Assembly: GCF_002954245.1 (NCBI RefSeq)
Contig: NZ_PPTG01000014.1
Location: forward strand, 124,001-188,000
DNA from: Cryobacterium aureum
GTDB lineage: Bacteria; Actinomycetota; Actinomycetes; Actinomycetales; Microbacteriaceae
DNA length: 64,000 nucleotides
Direction of reading: 5' to 3'
The notes under the pieces were generated by a model. That model was not told the DNA's origin. It did no database searches and saw nothing but the letters and a program-made list of their open reading frames with translations. Positions 1 through 8,471 of the stretch are shown here, one piece after another. How positions within the stretch are numbered: position 1 is the first letter of the stretch; every line of letters starts with the position of its first letter. The translations under genes were made by a program, and so were the position numbers.

Positions 1-1043
1 AGAACTACGTGGCCGTCGCCGAGAAACTTAGCCAGATCACCCCCGGTGACTTCGAGAAGCACTCGGTCCTCGTGAACACCGGCGCTGAGGCCGTGGAGAA
101 CGCGGTGAAGATCGCCCGCAAGTTCACCGGCCGGCGTGCGATCGTGGCGCTCGACCACGCCTTTCACGGTCGCACCAACTTGACCATGACGATGACCTAC
201 CGGCCCTGGCCTGAGCGCGCCGGAATGGGCCCGTTTCCCGGCGAGATCTACAGTGTGCCAACGAGCTACCCATTCCGCGACGGCCTGAGCGGCCTTGAAG
301 CGGCCGAGAAGACCATCGACTACATCAACACCCACATCGGAGCCACCGAGGTCGCGGCGTTCTTCGTCGAGCCGATTCAGGGCGACGGCGGCATTGTCAT
401 TCCCGCGCCCGGCTATTTCAAGCGCATTCGCGAGTTCTGCACCGAGAACGGCATCGTCTTCGTGGCCGATGAAATTCAGGCCGGCATTGCCCGCACCGGG
501 GTCTGGTACTCGATCGAGCACCACGACGTCGTGCCCGACCTGGTCACCACGGCCAAGGGCATCGCCGGCGGCTTCCCGCTGGCCGCCGTCACCGGTCGCG
601 CCGACATCATGGATTCCGTGCAGCCCGGCGGAATCGGCGGCACCTTCGGTGGCAACCCGGTCTCGACCGCTGCCGCGCTCGCAGTGTTCAACTTGATCGA
701 GCGCGACAACCTGCTCGGGGAGGCGAAGCGGGTAGAAGCCGCACTGTGGGCGCGCATCGGCGACTGGGCCGAGAAGTTCTCCATCGTCGGCGAGGTCCGC
801 GGCAAGGGCGCCATGTTCGGCGTCGAGCTCGTGCACCCCGGCACGAAGAAGCCCTACCCCGAGGCGCTCACCGCGCTGATCAAGCACGCCACCACGAACG
901 GCGTCATCGCGCTCGATTCCGGCAGCTGGGATTCAGTTCTGCGCATCATGCCGAGCGTCGTGATCTCCGACGAACTCATCGACGACGCCGCGACCGTGCT
1001 CGAAGAGGCGCTCACCGCCCTGGTCGCCGCCTACCCCGCGTAG
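1..1043 (+). CDS. gabT: 4-aminobutyrate aminotransferase paralogue, 5'-truncated by window edge
   Basis: Class III PLP-dependent aminotransferase, expected to move the amino group of GABA to 2-oxoglutarate in the cytosol. The reading frame is open from base 3, so the N-terminal ~110 residues lie outside the window. Visible family marks are NTGAEAVENAVK, DEIQAGIARTG, the PLP-lysine region TTAKGIAGGFPLAAVTG and GGTFGGNPVS. It aligns along its whole visible length with the complete paralogue at 3490-4866. The stop codon is the first unit of an 11-bp tandem repeat. The family call is firm; whether this copy prefers GABA or another omega-amino acid cannot be told from sequence. Confidence 0.93.
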   Translation, partial: NYVAVAEKLSQITPGDFEKHSVLVNTGAEAVENAVKIARKFTGRRAIVALDHAFHGRTNLTMTMTYRPWPERAGMGPFPGEIYSVPTSYPFRDGLSGLEAAEKTIDYINTHIGATEVAAFFVEPIQGDGGIVIPAPGYFKRIREFCTENGIVFVADEIQAGIARTGVWYSIEHHDVVPDLVTTAKGIAGGFPLAAVTGRADIMDSVQPGGIGGTFGGNPVSTAAALAVFNLIERDNLLGEAKRVEAALWARIGDWAEKFSIVGEVRGKGAMFGVELVHPGTKKPYPEALTALIKHATTNGVIALDSGSWDSVLRIMPSVVISDELIDDAATVLEEALTALVAAYPA

Positions 1044-1092
1044 TCGCCGCGTAGTCGCCGCGTAGTCGCCGCGTAGTCGCCGCGTAGTCGCC
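1040..1092. repeat. 11-bp tandem repeat containing the gabT stop codon
   Basis: Four full copies of GTAGTCGCCGC (from 1040, 1051, 1062 and 1073) plus a partial fifth. The gabT TAG stop is in the first unit. Because 11 is not a multiple of three, successive units put TAG into successive frames. Confidence 0.9.
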
Positions 1093-1097
1093 CCCGT

Positions 1098-1149
1098 CGC
1101 CGAGCCGTGAGTTTGAGCCCGGAAATTGGCTCAAACTCACGGCTCGGCG
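1098..1149. terminator. Bidirectional hairpin between convergent genes
   Basis: Perfect 22-bp inverted repeat (1098-1119 with 1128-1149) around an 8-nt loop, lying between a plus-strand gene end and a minus-strand gene end. No strong U-tract follows. An extra partial arm (ACTCACGGCTC) lies at 1156-1166. The left-arm 5' sequence CGCCGAGCCGTGAG recurs at 2880-2893, so this may also be a dispersed repeat element. Confidence 0.7.
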
Positions 1150-1284
1150 GGTCATACTCACGGCTCAAAATCGTCTCTTAGACGCGCCCCGGTTGCGCCA
1201 CCCAGTCCGTGATGTCGACGGACTGGGTCGGCGGCAGGTCGATAGCCGCGGGGCTGATGACCGCCTGTGCGTCGCCCGGGCGCA

Positions 1285-2421
1285 TCACGGTCCGGCCGTT
1301 GGCGAAGCGGATGCTGTCGGCTCCGACACCAGCGTGGGTGACGGTGTTGGCGATGGCGTTGCTGCCGGCTCCCCCGTTTCGGACACCGGCACGAGCGGCC
1401 GTACCTGGGTGAACGGGAATGGCGAGGGTGCAGCATCCGCTTGGTAGGCCTGGCCGAGGTAGTCGTAGGTGTAATCGATATCGCCAGAGGTCACCAGTTG
1501 GAGTGGGAACACGTTCCAGCCGCCGCCCGGTACCAACAGGCTCGGTACGACCATGTCCTTCTCACCGGCCGCATCAAGCTGCGGCAGGTAGTTCGTATTG
1601 AGCGGGTCGTTGACCACGTTGAGCGCGCGGCCACCCTGGTCGAATAACTGCACGTCGGTGAGCGGCTGGCCATCGGCGTCGTAGGCGAAGACGTTGGTCA
1701 CCTGCTTACCACTCTGCATGAGTCCGGGGGTCGGAGCCGGGTTGTAATCGACGTATGCACTGTTCTGCGCATTGGCCTCATGGGCCGAGTGAGAAAGCAC
1801 CACTGGCAGCACCAGAATCGCGCAGACGCTAACCACGGTGCGAAAGCCGGGGAGCCAGCGCCAGGGCAGCCAGCGCCCACGACCCCATTGCACGCTCAAA
1901 ATCACGAAGACCGCGAGCACGATCCAACGAATCGGCTCGGTCGCAATAGCGCTCATGCCTCCTCCTAAGAAGAAGTTCCCACCGCCGAGGAGGAAGATCT
2001 CCGCGACCGCATAGACGACCCAGCCGCGTAGCACCCACCACAGCGGGCGAAGCACGAGCAGAAAGTCGAGTACCGCCGTACCGGCCACACTCGAGCGGAT
2101 GCGGCGGGCCGCGTTTGCCCGAATGCCCCCGACCCGGGTGCGCAGCCGGTGTAGCCGCGGCACGCGGACTTTGGGCGTCGCTCCCCGCACGGGGAGCCCG
2201 GCAGCACCGCGCAGCTCGTCAGCATAGGCGACCGGATCACCGAGGTCAGAGTCGAGCATCGCGGCATCGCCAGCATCGACGTCGGCGGCCTGCTCGGTGA
2301 GGTCGGCTTCGAGGCCGTCGGTGAGGTCGTCGATGTCATCGGCCGGAAGATCGTTCAGGGCCGCTCGCACGGCCAGGGCGAAATCACGAATGGACTGGGG
2401 AGTCGTAGCTGTTTCGATCAT
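1285..2421 (-). CDS. HAAS/DUF1700-type membrane protein paired with PadR
   Basis: 378-residue membrane protein. The N-terminal ~80 residues form a helical acidic segment (SIRDFALAVRAAL, LTDGLEADLTEQ, LGDPVAYADEL) of the HAAS/DUF1700 kind, which usually sits beside PadR regulators. Hydrophobic stretches follow at about residues 120-145, 160-180 and 190-210, then an extracytoplasmic-looking domain and a Pro/Ser/Thr-rich tail. The ATG overlaps the stop of the upstream padR by 4 bp, so the two are translationally coupled. The exact biochemical role of these partners is unknown; a membrane sensor or PadR target is an inference. Confidence 0.75.
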   Translation of the reverse strand: MIETATTPQSIRDFALAVRAALNDLPADDIDDLTDGLEADLTEQAADVDAGDAAMLDSDLGDPVAYADELRGAAGLPVRGATPKVRVPRLHRLRTRVGGIRANAARRIRSSVAGTAVLDFLLVLRPLWWVLRGWVVYAVAEIFLLGGGNFFLGGGMSAIATEPIRWIVLAVFVILSVQWGRGRWLPWRWLPGFRTVVSVCAILVLPVVLSHSAHEANAQNSAYVDYNPAPTPGLMQSGKQVTNVFAYDADGQPLTDVQLFDQGGRALNVVNDPLNTNYLPQLDAAGEKDMVVPSLLVPGGGWNVFPLQLVTSGDIDYTYDYLGQAYQADAAPSPFPFTQVRPLVPVSETGEPAATPSPTPSPTLVSEPTASASPTAGP

Positions 2422-2777
2422 GAGTTGTCGCCGATCGTGGGTAGGAGAGCGGAGCGCTGCGGGTTCTCGAGCAGCTGGGAGAGAGTGTCGGCGAAGTGGG
2501 TCCAGGTCGCGCGCTGATCGGCGAGCATGGCCCGGCCGTGCGGGTTCATCCCGTAGTACTTGCGGTGTGGTCCGCCATCCGACGGCACCACGTAGCTCGA
2601 CAGCGCCCCCGCGCCGTACAGCCGGCGCAGGGTGCCGTAGACCGAGGCGTCTCCAACCTCATCGAGTCCGGCGGCTCGCAATCGGCGCACAATGTCGTAG
2701 CCGTAGCCGTCGTCGTCAACGATGACGGCCAGAACGGCCATGTCAAGCACCCCCTTGAGTAATTGGGTGGTATCCAT
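2418..2777 (-). CDS. PadR-family transcriptional regulator
   Basis: Winged-helix repressor of about 119 residues. It shows the PadR core: LLKGVLDMAVLAVI, DGYGYDIVRRL, the recognition-helix region ASVYGTLRRLYGAGAL and the wing HRKYYGMNPHGRAML. An in-frame ATG at 2792 would add five residues (MKGMP), but the ATG at 2777 has AAGGGG six bases upstream and is preferred. It overlaps the HAAS-type membrane protein by 4 bp and probably controls that pair. Ligand unknown. Confidence 0.85.
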   Translation of the reverse strand: MDTTQLLKGVLDMAVLAVIVDDDGYGYDIVRRLRAAGLDEVGDASVYGTLRRLYGAGALSSYVVPSDGGPHRKYYGMNPHGRAMLADQRATWTHFADTLSQLLENPQRSALLPTIGDNS

Positions 2778-2918
2778 CGGCATCCCCTTCATCGGCCCGA
2801 GCGTTCACTCAGGCCTTCAACGGATCCCACACTACTACGCAAACCGCACTACTGCGCGATGCGCAATCTCGGTCTCCCGCGCCGAGCCGTGAGCTTCAAG
2901 CGCCGAGCCGAGAAGCGC

Positions 2919-3401
2919 TCAGACCGTGGTGACCGGCTCGTGCACGACCGGAAAGTTCATCGAGGCTCCGATGAAGCATTCACGCGCTGCCTCGGCGTGC
3001 AGCGACTGCGCGAAGTCGACCTGGGCGGGGTCGGATATTGTCACACGCGGGCGCAGCGTAGCGGATGCGAAACTTCCGCCGCCGCCCGCCCGTTGACGCA
3101 TCACACCGACCGCGGAGTCGGTGTAGGCGGTGACCGTCACCCCGTGCCGCACGGCCACATGCAGGTAGGAGAGCATGTGGCACTGACTAAGCGCGGCGAG
3201 CAACAGCTCTTCCGGGTTCCAGCGTTCGGCATTCCCGTGAAAAGTCGGGTCGCTCGATCCCTTGATAACGGCCTTGTCCTCGGCCCCCTTACCCACCGGC
3301 GTGATGGTGTGCTGCCGGCCGTAAGCCCGATAGCTGCTAGTACCACTGCCCTGATTGCCGGTCCAGTCGACCCGTACCGCGTAATTGTGCTCGCCGAGCA
3401 T
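2919..3401 (-). CDS. OsmC/Ohr-family peroxiredoxin-like protein
   Basis: 160-residue cytosolic OsmC-fold protein of a family that uses paired cysteines to reduce organic hydroperoxides. Both family cysteines are visible, in LAALSQCHMLSYL (about residue 75) and in ARECFIGASMNFPV (about 141). The ATG follows an AGGGGGA ribosome site. It sits alone, divergent from gabT at 3490. It belongs to the YhfA-like subgroup by its N-terminal HNYAVRVDWTGN; the substrate is not determined by sequence. Confidence 0.88.
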   Translation of the reverse strand: MLGEHNYAVRVDWTGNQGSGTSSYRAYGRQHTITPVGKGAEDKAVIKGSSDPTFHGNAERWNPEELLLAALSQCHMLSYLHVAVRHGVTVTAYTDSAVGVMRQRAGGGGSFASATLRPRVTISDPAQVDFAQSLHAEAARECFIGASMNFPVVHEPVTTV

Positions 3402-3474
3402 GATTCCCCCTCGAAATCGCTATCTCCTGCACCAATTCTGACAGCACAACCAGCCTCGTGGGGAATGAGATCGG

Positions 3475-3480
3475 TAAAGT
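3475..3480 (+). promoter_or_regulatory. Putative -10 box of gabT (leaderless-type)
   Basis: TAAAGT ends 9 nt before the gabT ATG, with no convincing Shine-Dalgarno between. This spacing would place transcription start at or next to the start codon. No clear -35 is seen. Confidence 0.4.
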
Positions 3481-3489
3481 GGATGCATC

Positions 3490-4866
3490 ATGACTGACAC
3501 CCTCACAAACTCTGCTCCCGCTGCCGCCGCGACCACGTACTCCGTCGCGCAGGAACGAAAGATCGTCACGGCCATTCCCGGTCCGATCTCGGCGGCGTTG
3601 CAGGAGCGGCGCCGAGCGGTCGTCTCCGATGGCGTCAGCTCCATGCTCCCCGTCTACATCAAGAAGGCCAGCGGCGCGATCGTCGTCGACGTTGACGGAA
3701 ACCAGTTCATCGACCTCGGTGCCGGAATCGGCGTGACCACGATCGGCCACACGGAGACCAGCGTTGTCGCAGCGGCCATTGAACAGTCCCAGGATTTCAT
3801 CCACACCCTGTTCACCGTCACCCCGTACGAAGAGTACGTGCGCGTCGCCGAGCTTCTCGCCGAGCACACCCCTGGCAATTTCCCGAAGAAGAGCGTGCTC
3901 ATCAACTCCGGCGCCGAAGCCGTCGAGAACGGCGTGAAGATCGCCCGCAAGTACACCGGACGTCGCGCCGTCGCCGTACTCGACCACGCCTATCACGGCC
4001 GCACCGTGCTGACCATGGCCATGAACTACAAGGCCATGCCATACGCCACCGGCTACGGTCCGCTCGCCAGCGACGTCTACCACGCACCGAGTTCCTACCC
4101 GTACCACGACGGCCTGACCGGTGCCGAGGCGGCCGCACGCACCATCGCCTACCTCGACAAGGTGATCGGGGCATCAGATCTGGCCTGTCTCGTCGTCGAG
4201 CCTATCCAGGGAGAGGGCGGTTTCATGGTGCCAGCGGATGGCTACCTGCCCGCCCTGCAGGAATGGTGCACCGCGAACGGTGTCGTCATGATCGCCGATG
4301 AAATCCAGAGCGGCATGGCGCGCTCCGGCAAGTACTACGCGAGTGAACACTTCGGCTGGATCCCCGACCTCGTGCTCAGCGCCAAGGGTATCGCTGGCGG
4401 CTTCCCGCTTGCCGCCGTCACCGGCCGCGCCGAAATCATGGATGCTTCCCAGCCCGGCGGCCTCGGTGGCACCTTCGGTGGCAACCCGGTCTCCTGTGCA
4501 GCTGCGATCGCCGTCTTCGAGGCCATCGAGACGAACAACCTGCTCGGCGAGGCACAGCGCATCGAGAAGTCGCTCACCGCCGGCCTTACCGTGCTCAAGA
4601 ACAAGTACGACATCATCGGCGAGATTCGCGGCCACGGCGCCATGATGGCGATCGAGCTCGTGCAGCCGGGTACCGGCGACGGCGAGAAGGCGCCCAACGC
4701 CGCCGCAGTGAGCGCGATTTCGACCTACGCCGGCCAGCACGGCGTGCTGCTGCTCACCGCCGGCACCTACGGCAACGTGCTGCGTTTTCTGCCGAGCCTC
4801 GCGCTGTCCGATGCCCTCATCGTCGACGCCCTCTCGGTGATCGACGACGCCATGGCCGCGCTGTAG
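3490..4866 (+). CDS. gabT: 4-aminobutyrate aminotransferase
   Basis: Full-length class III aminotransferase of 458 residues, converting GABA and 2-oxoglutarate to succinate semialdehyde and glutamate. Marks: GAEAVENGVKIARKYTGR (about 141-158), HAYHGRT, DEIQSGMARSGK (about 270-281) and PLP lysine K299 in LVLSAKGIAGGFPLAA. The asparaginase GTG starts 5 bases after its stop, so the two are probably co-transcribed. It is a close paralogue of the truncated gene at the window start; a three-gene minus-strand block lies between them. Succinate semialdehyde dehydrogenase is not in this window. Confidence 0.95.
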   Translation: MTDTLTNSAPAAAATTYSVAQERKIVTAIPGPISAALQERRRAVVSDGVSSMLPVYIKKASGAIVVDVDGNQFIDLGAGIGVTTIGHTETSVVAAAIEQSQDFIHTLFTVTPYEEYVRVAELLAEHTPGNFPKKSVLINSGAEAVENGVKIARKYTGRRAVAVLDHAYHGRTVLTMAMNYKAMPYATGYGPLASDVYHAPSSYPYHDGLTGAEAAARTIAYLDKVIGASDLACLVVEPIQGEGGFMVPADGYLPALQEWCTANGVVMIADEIQSGMARSGKYYASEHFGWIPDLVLSAKGIAGGFPLAAVTGRAEIMDASQPGGLGGTFGGNPVSCAAAIAVFEAIETNNLLGEAQRIEKSLTAGLTVLKNKYDIIGEIRGHGAMMAIELVQPGTGDGEKAPNAAAVSAISTYAGQHGVLLLTAGTYGNVLRFLPSLALSDALIVDALSVIDDAMAAL

Positions 4867-4871
4867 CCACC

Positions 4872-5864
4872 GTGACGGAAACCTTTACGGTCGACAATTC
4901 CGTCGAGCTGGCCGTTGTTGAGCGCAGCGGCTTCGTTGAGTCCCGGCACGCCGGTTCGGCGATCGTGCTCGGCACCAATGGTGAAGTGCTGCGGGCGCTC
5001 GGCGACGTCACCAGCCCGGTCTTTCCGCGCTCGGCGATGAAACCGTTCCAGGCCGTCGCGGTCCTGGCCAGCGGCGCCGCCCTGCGGGGAGCGGATGCCG
5101 CCATCGCCACCGCGAGTCACAGCGGCACCGCCGCCCACATTGAACTCGTTCGCGGGCTGCTCTCCCGGGCCGGAATACCGGAGACGGCGCTCGCCTGCCC
5201 CGCTGCCTGGCCGATCGACTCCGCCGCCCGAGACGCTCTCGTGCGCCTCGGCGCCACCAAGGCACCGGTCTACATGGAGTGCTCGGGCAAGCACGCGGCC
5301 ATGCTCGTGGCCTGCCAGCACAACGGCTGGGCGCTGGAAGGCTATCTGGACCCGGCGCATCCGCTGCAAAAACGCATCCTGGACGTGCTCGAGCGCTTCA
5401 CCGGCGAACGCCCGCTGGCCTCTGGCGTCGACGGCTGCGGCGCCCCGGTGCACGCGATCTCCCTCACTGGGTTGGCCCGCGGGATCGCCCGCATTGCCAC
5501 CAGCAAGTCCAACTCCCCGTTCGCGATCTACCGCGAGGCCGGCTTCCTGGCCGAAGCGGTGCGCGCCAACGGCTGGGTGGTGGCCGGCCCCGGCCACTCC
5601 GACAGTATCGTGATCGACCGGCTCGGCCTGTTCGTGAAGGGTGGCGCGGAGGGCATCATGGTCGCTGCCGCCGAAAACGGTACCACCGTGGCGCTGAAGA
5701 TTCTCGACGGCAACCTACGAGCCGCAGCGGCGGTTGCGCTCAGCCTGCTGGCTGACGCTGGAGCGATCCAGCGAGCGGATGTCACTGAGTTGCTGCCCGA
5801 GCTCGGCCTCACCGTGACCGGTGGTGGCCGTCCGGTCGGAGGGATTCGCGCCAGCTACGTTTAG
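4872..5864 (+). CDS. L-asparaginase II
   Basis: 330-residue member of the asparaginase II (PF06089, Rhizobium AnsA-like) family, unrelated to the classic bacterial type I/II fold, hydrolysing asparagine to aspartate and ammonia. Family signatures: SVFPRSAMKP-like segment (TSPVFPRSAMKPFQA), ASHSGTAAHIE, ECSGKHAAMLVACQHNGW, DGCGAPV and the C-terminal GGGRPVGGIR. It starts with GTG just after gabT, without a strong ribosome site, consistent with coupling. Its 3' end overlaps the convergent lipid kinase gene by 4 bp. It fits a nitrogen-scavenging role with its neighbours. Confidence 0.9.
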   Translation: MTETFTVDNSVELAVVERSGFVESRHAGSAIVLGTNGEVLRALGDVTSPVFPRSAMKPFQAVAVLASGAALRGADAAIATASHSGTAAHIELVRGLLSRAGIPETALACPAAWPIDSAARDALVRLGATKAPVYMECSGKHAAMLVACQHNGWALEGYLDPAHPLQKRILDVLERFTGERPLASGVDGCGAPVHAISLTGLARGIARIATSKSNSPFAIYREAGFLAEAVRANGWVVAGPGHSDSIVIDRLGLFVKGGAEGIMVAAAENGTTVALKILDGNLRAAAAVALSLLADAGAIQRADVTELLPELGLTVTGGGRPVGGIRASYV

Positions 5865-6742
5865 CCGGTGATGCTGGGCGCGATCACGTTGAGTGCGCCC
5901 GCCATCACCCTTACCTCGACCGGCAGAGGCCCGATGCGGTCGCCGTCGGCGTAGGCTTCCACCGGACCGGTCGAATCGATCGCGACCGCGTACCCAGTCT
6001 GCACGGTGACTTCCGGCAGCTCCAAGTGTGTTCCGCGGTAGATCAGGCGCAGTGCTTTCAGCAGTCGGAGCCGGCCAGCCGCGGCGAAGATGACGATGTC
6101 GAGCAGACCGTCGTCAAGCCGCGCCGAGGGCGCCACGTGCATCCCCGACCCGTAGTAGCCGGAATTTGCCACGATCACGGTGTGCGCGCTGACTATCCGG
6201 CTCACGCCGTCGATCGCGATGCGGTACTCGGTCGAGCGGTGCGTGGCGATCGCCCCGAGGGCCGCGATCGGATACTGCAGCCGGGCCGGTAATCGGTGCA
6301 CCCGATTGACCAGTCTCGAGGTGAGCGAATCGATTCCGGCGTACACGCTGCCCACCACGATTCGGTCACCGACCTCGATGACGTCGACCGGCCGCACCGA
6401 TCCCGTCAGCAGCAGGTCAGCCACCGCCGCAACATCGTGCGTAATTCCCAGTTGACGCGCGAAATCATTGCCGCGCCCCACCGGCACGAATCCGAGAATT
6501 CCGCCCGCCGTCACGACCGCGCCGGCGAGGGAACCGACGGTGCCGTCGCCGCCGACCGCGACGACCACACTGCCACGCCCGGAGGCCTTGGTCGCAACCT
6601 CACGGCCGTGCTCCGCGCTCTGGGTGTGGGTCACCGTGACCAGGGCCCCGGCGTCACGCAGGTAACGTGCCACCTCCAGGCCGCGCCCGGCGGCGGCGGG
6701 CTGGCCAGCGGCCGGGTTGACCAACAGTTCGAAGGATCTCAC
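5861..6742 (-). CDS. Diacylglycerol/lipid kinase family protein (YegS/DgkB-like)
   Basis: 293 residues with the DAGK catalytic fold: ELLVNPAAGQ at the N-terminus, the nucleotide loop VVAVGGDGTVGSLAGAV (about 60-76), and GFVPVGRGNDFARQLG. These phosphorylate diacylglycerol or related lipids at the membrane's inner face. GTG start, 6 bases after the potC stop, so it reads as the last gene of the pot operon. The functional link to polyamine uptake is unclear; read-through packing is the simplest explanation. Confidence 0.88.
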   Translation of the reverse strand: MRSFELLVNPAAGQPAAAGRGLEVARYLRDAGALVTVTHTQSAEHGREVATKASGRGSVVVAVGGDGTVGSLAGAVVTAGGILGFVPVGRGNDFARQLGITHDVAAVADLLLTGSVRPVDVIEVGDRIVVGSVYAGIDSLTSRLVNRVHRLPARLQYPIAALGAIATHRSTEYRIAIDGVSRIVSAHTVIVANSGYYGSGMHVAPSARLDDGLLDIVIFAAAGRLRLLKALRLIYRGTHLELPEVTVQTGYAVAIDSTGPVEAYADGDRIGPLPVEVRVMAGALNVIAPSITG

Positions 6743-6748
6743 GGGGGT

Positions 6749-7555
6749 TCAGCTGAGCTTGGCCAATCGCCGCGCCTTCGCCGCCCCGGACACCTGCACC
6801 GTCACGACCACGACGAGCGCGAGAATGAACACGGCCGACGCGAGCACGTTGGCTTCGGCCGGAATGCCGCGGGCCGCCGAAATGTAGATGTACTTGGGGA
6901 ACGTCGTCACTGCCCCAGAGTTGAAATTCGTGATGATGAAGTCGTCGAACGACAGCGCAAATGACAGCAGAGCGGCCGCCAGAATGCCGGGCAGCAGCAG
7001 CGGAAAGGTGATGCGCGCGAACACCTGCCAGGCCGAGCCGTACAGGTCGCGGCCAGCCTCTTCCAGCGCGGGATCGAGACTCGCCACCCGCGCCTTGACC
7101 GTGACCACCACGAAGCTGATGCAGAACATGGTGTGCGCCAGAATGATCGTCAGCATGTCCTTCGGCACACCGAGCGACAGAAACTGAGCCGCCAGGCCGG
7201 CGCCGAGCACGACCTCCGGGGTTGCCATCGGCAGAAACAGCAGCAAGCTGGTCTGTGACCGAAACTTGAACCGGTAGCGCACGATGGCGATCGCGATCAT
7301 GGTGCCGAGGGTGGTCGCCACGACCGTGGCGACGGCCCCGATGAACAAACTGTTACCAAAGGCCTGACAGACGGCGCCGTTTTGTACGTTGCAGACGTTC
7401 AACCATTTGTCGAAGGTGAAACCGCGCCAGGTGATGTTCGACTTGAGCGAATCGTTGAAGGAGTAGACGAAGGTATAGCCGATCGGAATCATCAGAAACA
7501 ACAGCGCCAACCCGCTGTAGACGGGTAGCAGCCACTTGCCGAGGGAGAGTTTCAC
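6749..7555 (-). CDS. potC: Spermidine/putrescine ABC transporter permease PotC
   Basis: 268-residue inner-membrane permease of the binding-protein-dependent type with about six membrane spans. The EAA loop that docks the ATPase is seen as LEEAGRDLYGSAWQVFARITFPLLLPGI (about 165-192). GTG start overlaps the potB stop by 4 bp. Second permease of the potD-A-B-C set. Confidence 0.92.
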   Translation of the reverse strand: MKLSLGKWLLPVYSGLALLFLMIPIGYTFVYSFNDSLKSNITWRGFTFDKWLNVCNVQNGAVCQAFGNSLFIGAVATVVATTLGTMIAIAIVRYRFKFRSQTSLLLFLPMATPEVVLGAGLAAQFLSLGVPKDMLTIILAHTMFCISFVVVTVKARVASLDPALEEAGRDLYGSAWQVFARITFPLLLPGILAAALLSFALSFDDFIITNFNSGAVTTFPKYIYISAARGIPAEANVLASAVFILALVVVVTVQVSGAAKARRLAKLS

Positions 7556-8469
7556 AGCAGTTCCTCGGTTCCGGATCGCTTGACATAGATACTGACAATC
7601 ACGAGAATCACGGTCATCAGAATGATGGACAGGGCCGCCGCCGAGGGATAGTTCTGCAGCACGAGAAAGTTCGCCTCGATCACATTTCCCATCATCTGGG
7701 TGCCGGTACCACCGAGAAAGTCCCGGCTGGCATTGATATAGTCACCGGCCGCCGGGATGAACGTGAGCAGGGTCCCGGCCACGATGCCGGGCATCGACAG
7801 CGGAATGGTCACCTTGCGGAACACCTGGAACGGACTGGCGTAGAGGTCGTTGCCGGCCTCGAGGTAACGCACGTCGAGACGTTCCAGTGTCGTGTACAAC
7901 GGCAGAGTCATGAACGGGATGAAGTTATAGGTCAGGCCGAAGATCACCGAGAAAGCGGTGCCGGTCACGTGCGCTTCCGGCCCCAGCAGCGACAGCGCTT
8001 TGAGCGACTGCACGACGAACGATTCGTCGGAAAAGAGCTGCTTCCAGGCTAAGGTGCGCAGCAGAAAGCTGATGAAGAACGGTGCGATCACGAGCACGAG
8101 CATGAGGCTCTGCAGCAGGGGCCACTTGCGGGCCTTCACTCCGATGAAGTACGCCAGCGGGTAGCTGATCACCAGCGCGAAGAACGTCGCGGCCAGCGCA
8201 TAACTGAACGATCGCACGATGTGCGGCCAATAGGTCGTGATGACCTCGGTGTAGTTCTGCCAGCGAAAGGCGTAGTCGTACTGTCCGATATCGCCGAACT
8301 CCCGCGGCGTCTGAAATGACGTCAGCAACAATGAGACCAGCGGGGTGAGAAAGAACAGCACCAGATAAAGGATGCCCGGCAGCAGCAGAAACAACGCCAC
8401 CGGACTGCGACGCCGAGCGACCGGGTCGGTCGACGGCGCAGTCGCGGTCGAGAATACAGCGAAGGCCAT
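7552..8469 (-). CDS. potB: Spermidine/putrescine ABC transporter permease PotB
   Basis: 305-residue permease with a cytoplasmic N-terminus and about six membrane helices. The EAA-type coupling motif is LEAGNDLYASPFQVFRKVTIPLSMPGI in the second half. It starts 2 bases after the potA stop and overlaps potC by 4 bp, so the permeases are made together. It partners PotC to form the channel for putrescine/spermidine. Confidence 0.92.
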   Translation of the reverse strand: MAFAVFSTATAPSTDPVARRRSPVALFLLLPGILYLVLFFLTPLVSLLLTSFQTPREFGDIGQYDYAFRWQNYTEVITTYWPHIVRSFSYALAATFFALVISYPLAYFIGVKARKWPLLQSLMLVLVIAPFFISFLLRTLAWKQLFSDESFVVQSLKALSLLGPEAHVTGTAFSVIFGLTYNFIPFMTLPLYTTLERLDVRYLEAGNDLYASPFQVFRKVTIPLSMPGIVAGTLLTFIPAAGDYINASRDFLGGTGTQMMGNVIEANFLVLQNYPSAAALSIILMTVILVIVSIYVKRSGTEELL

Positions 8470-8471
8470 CC

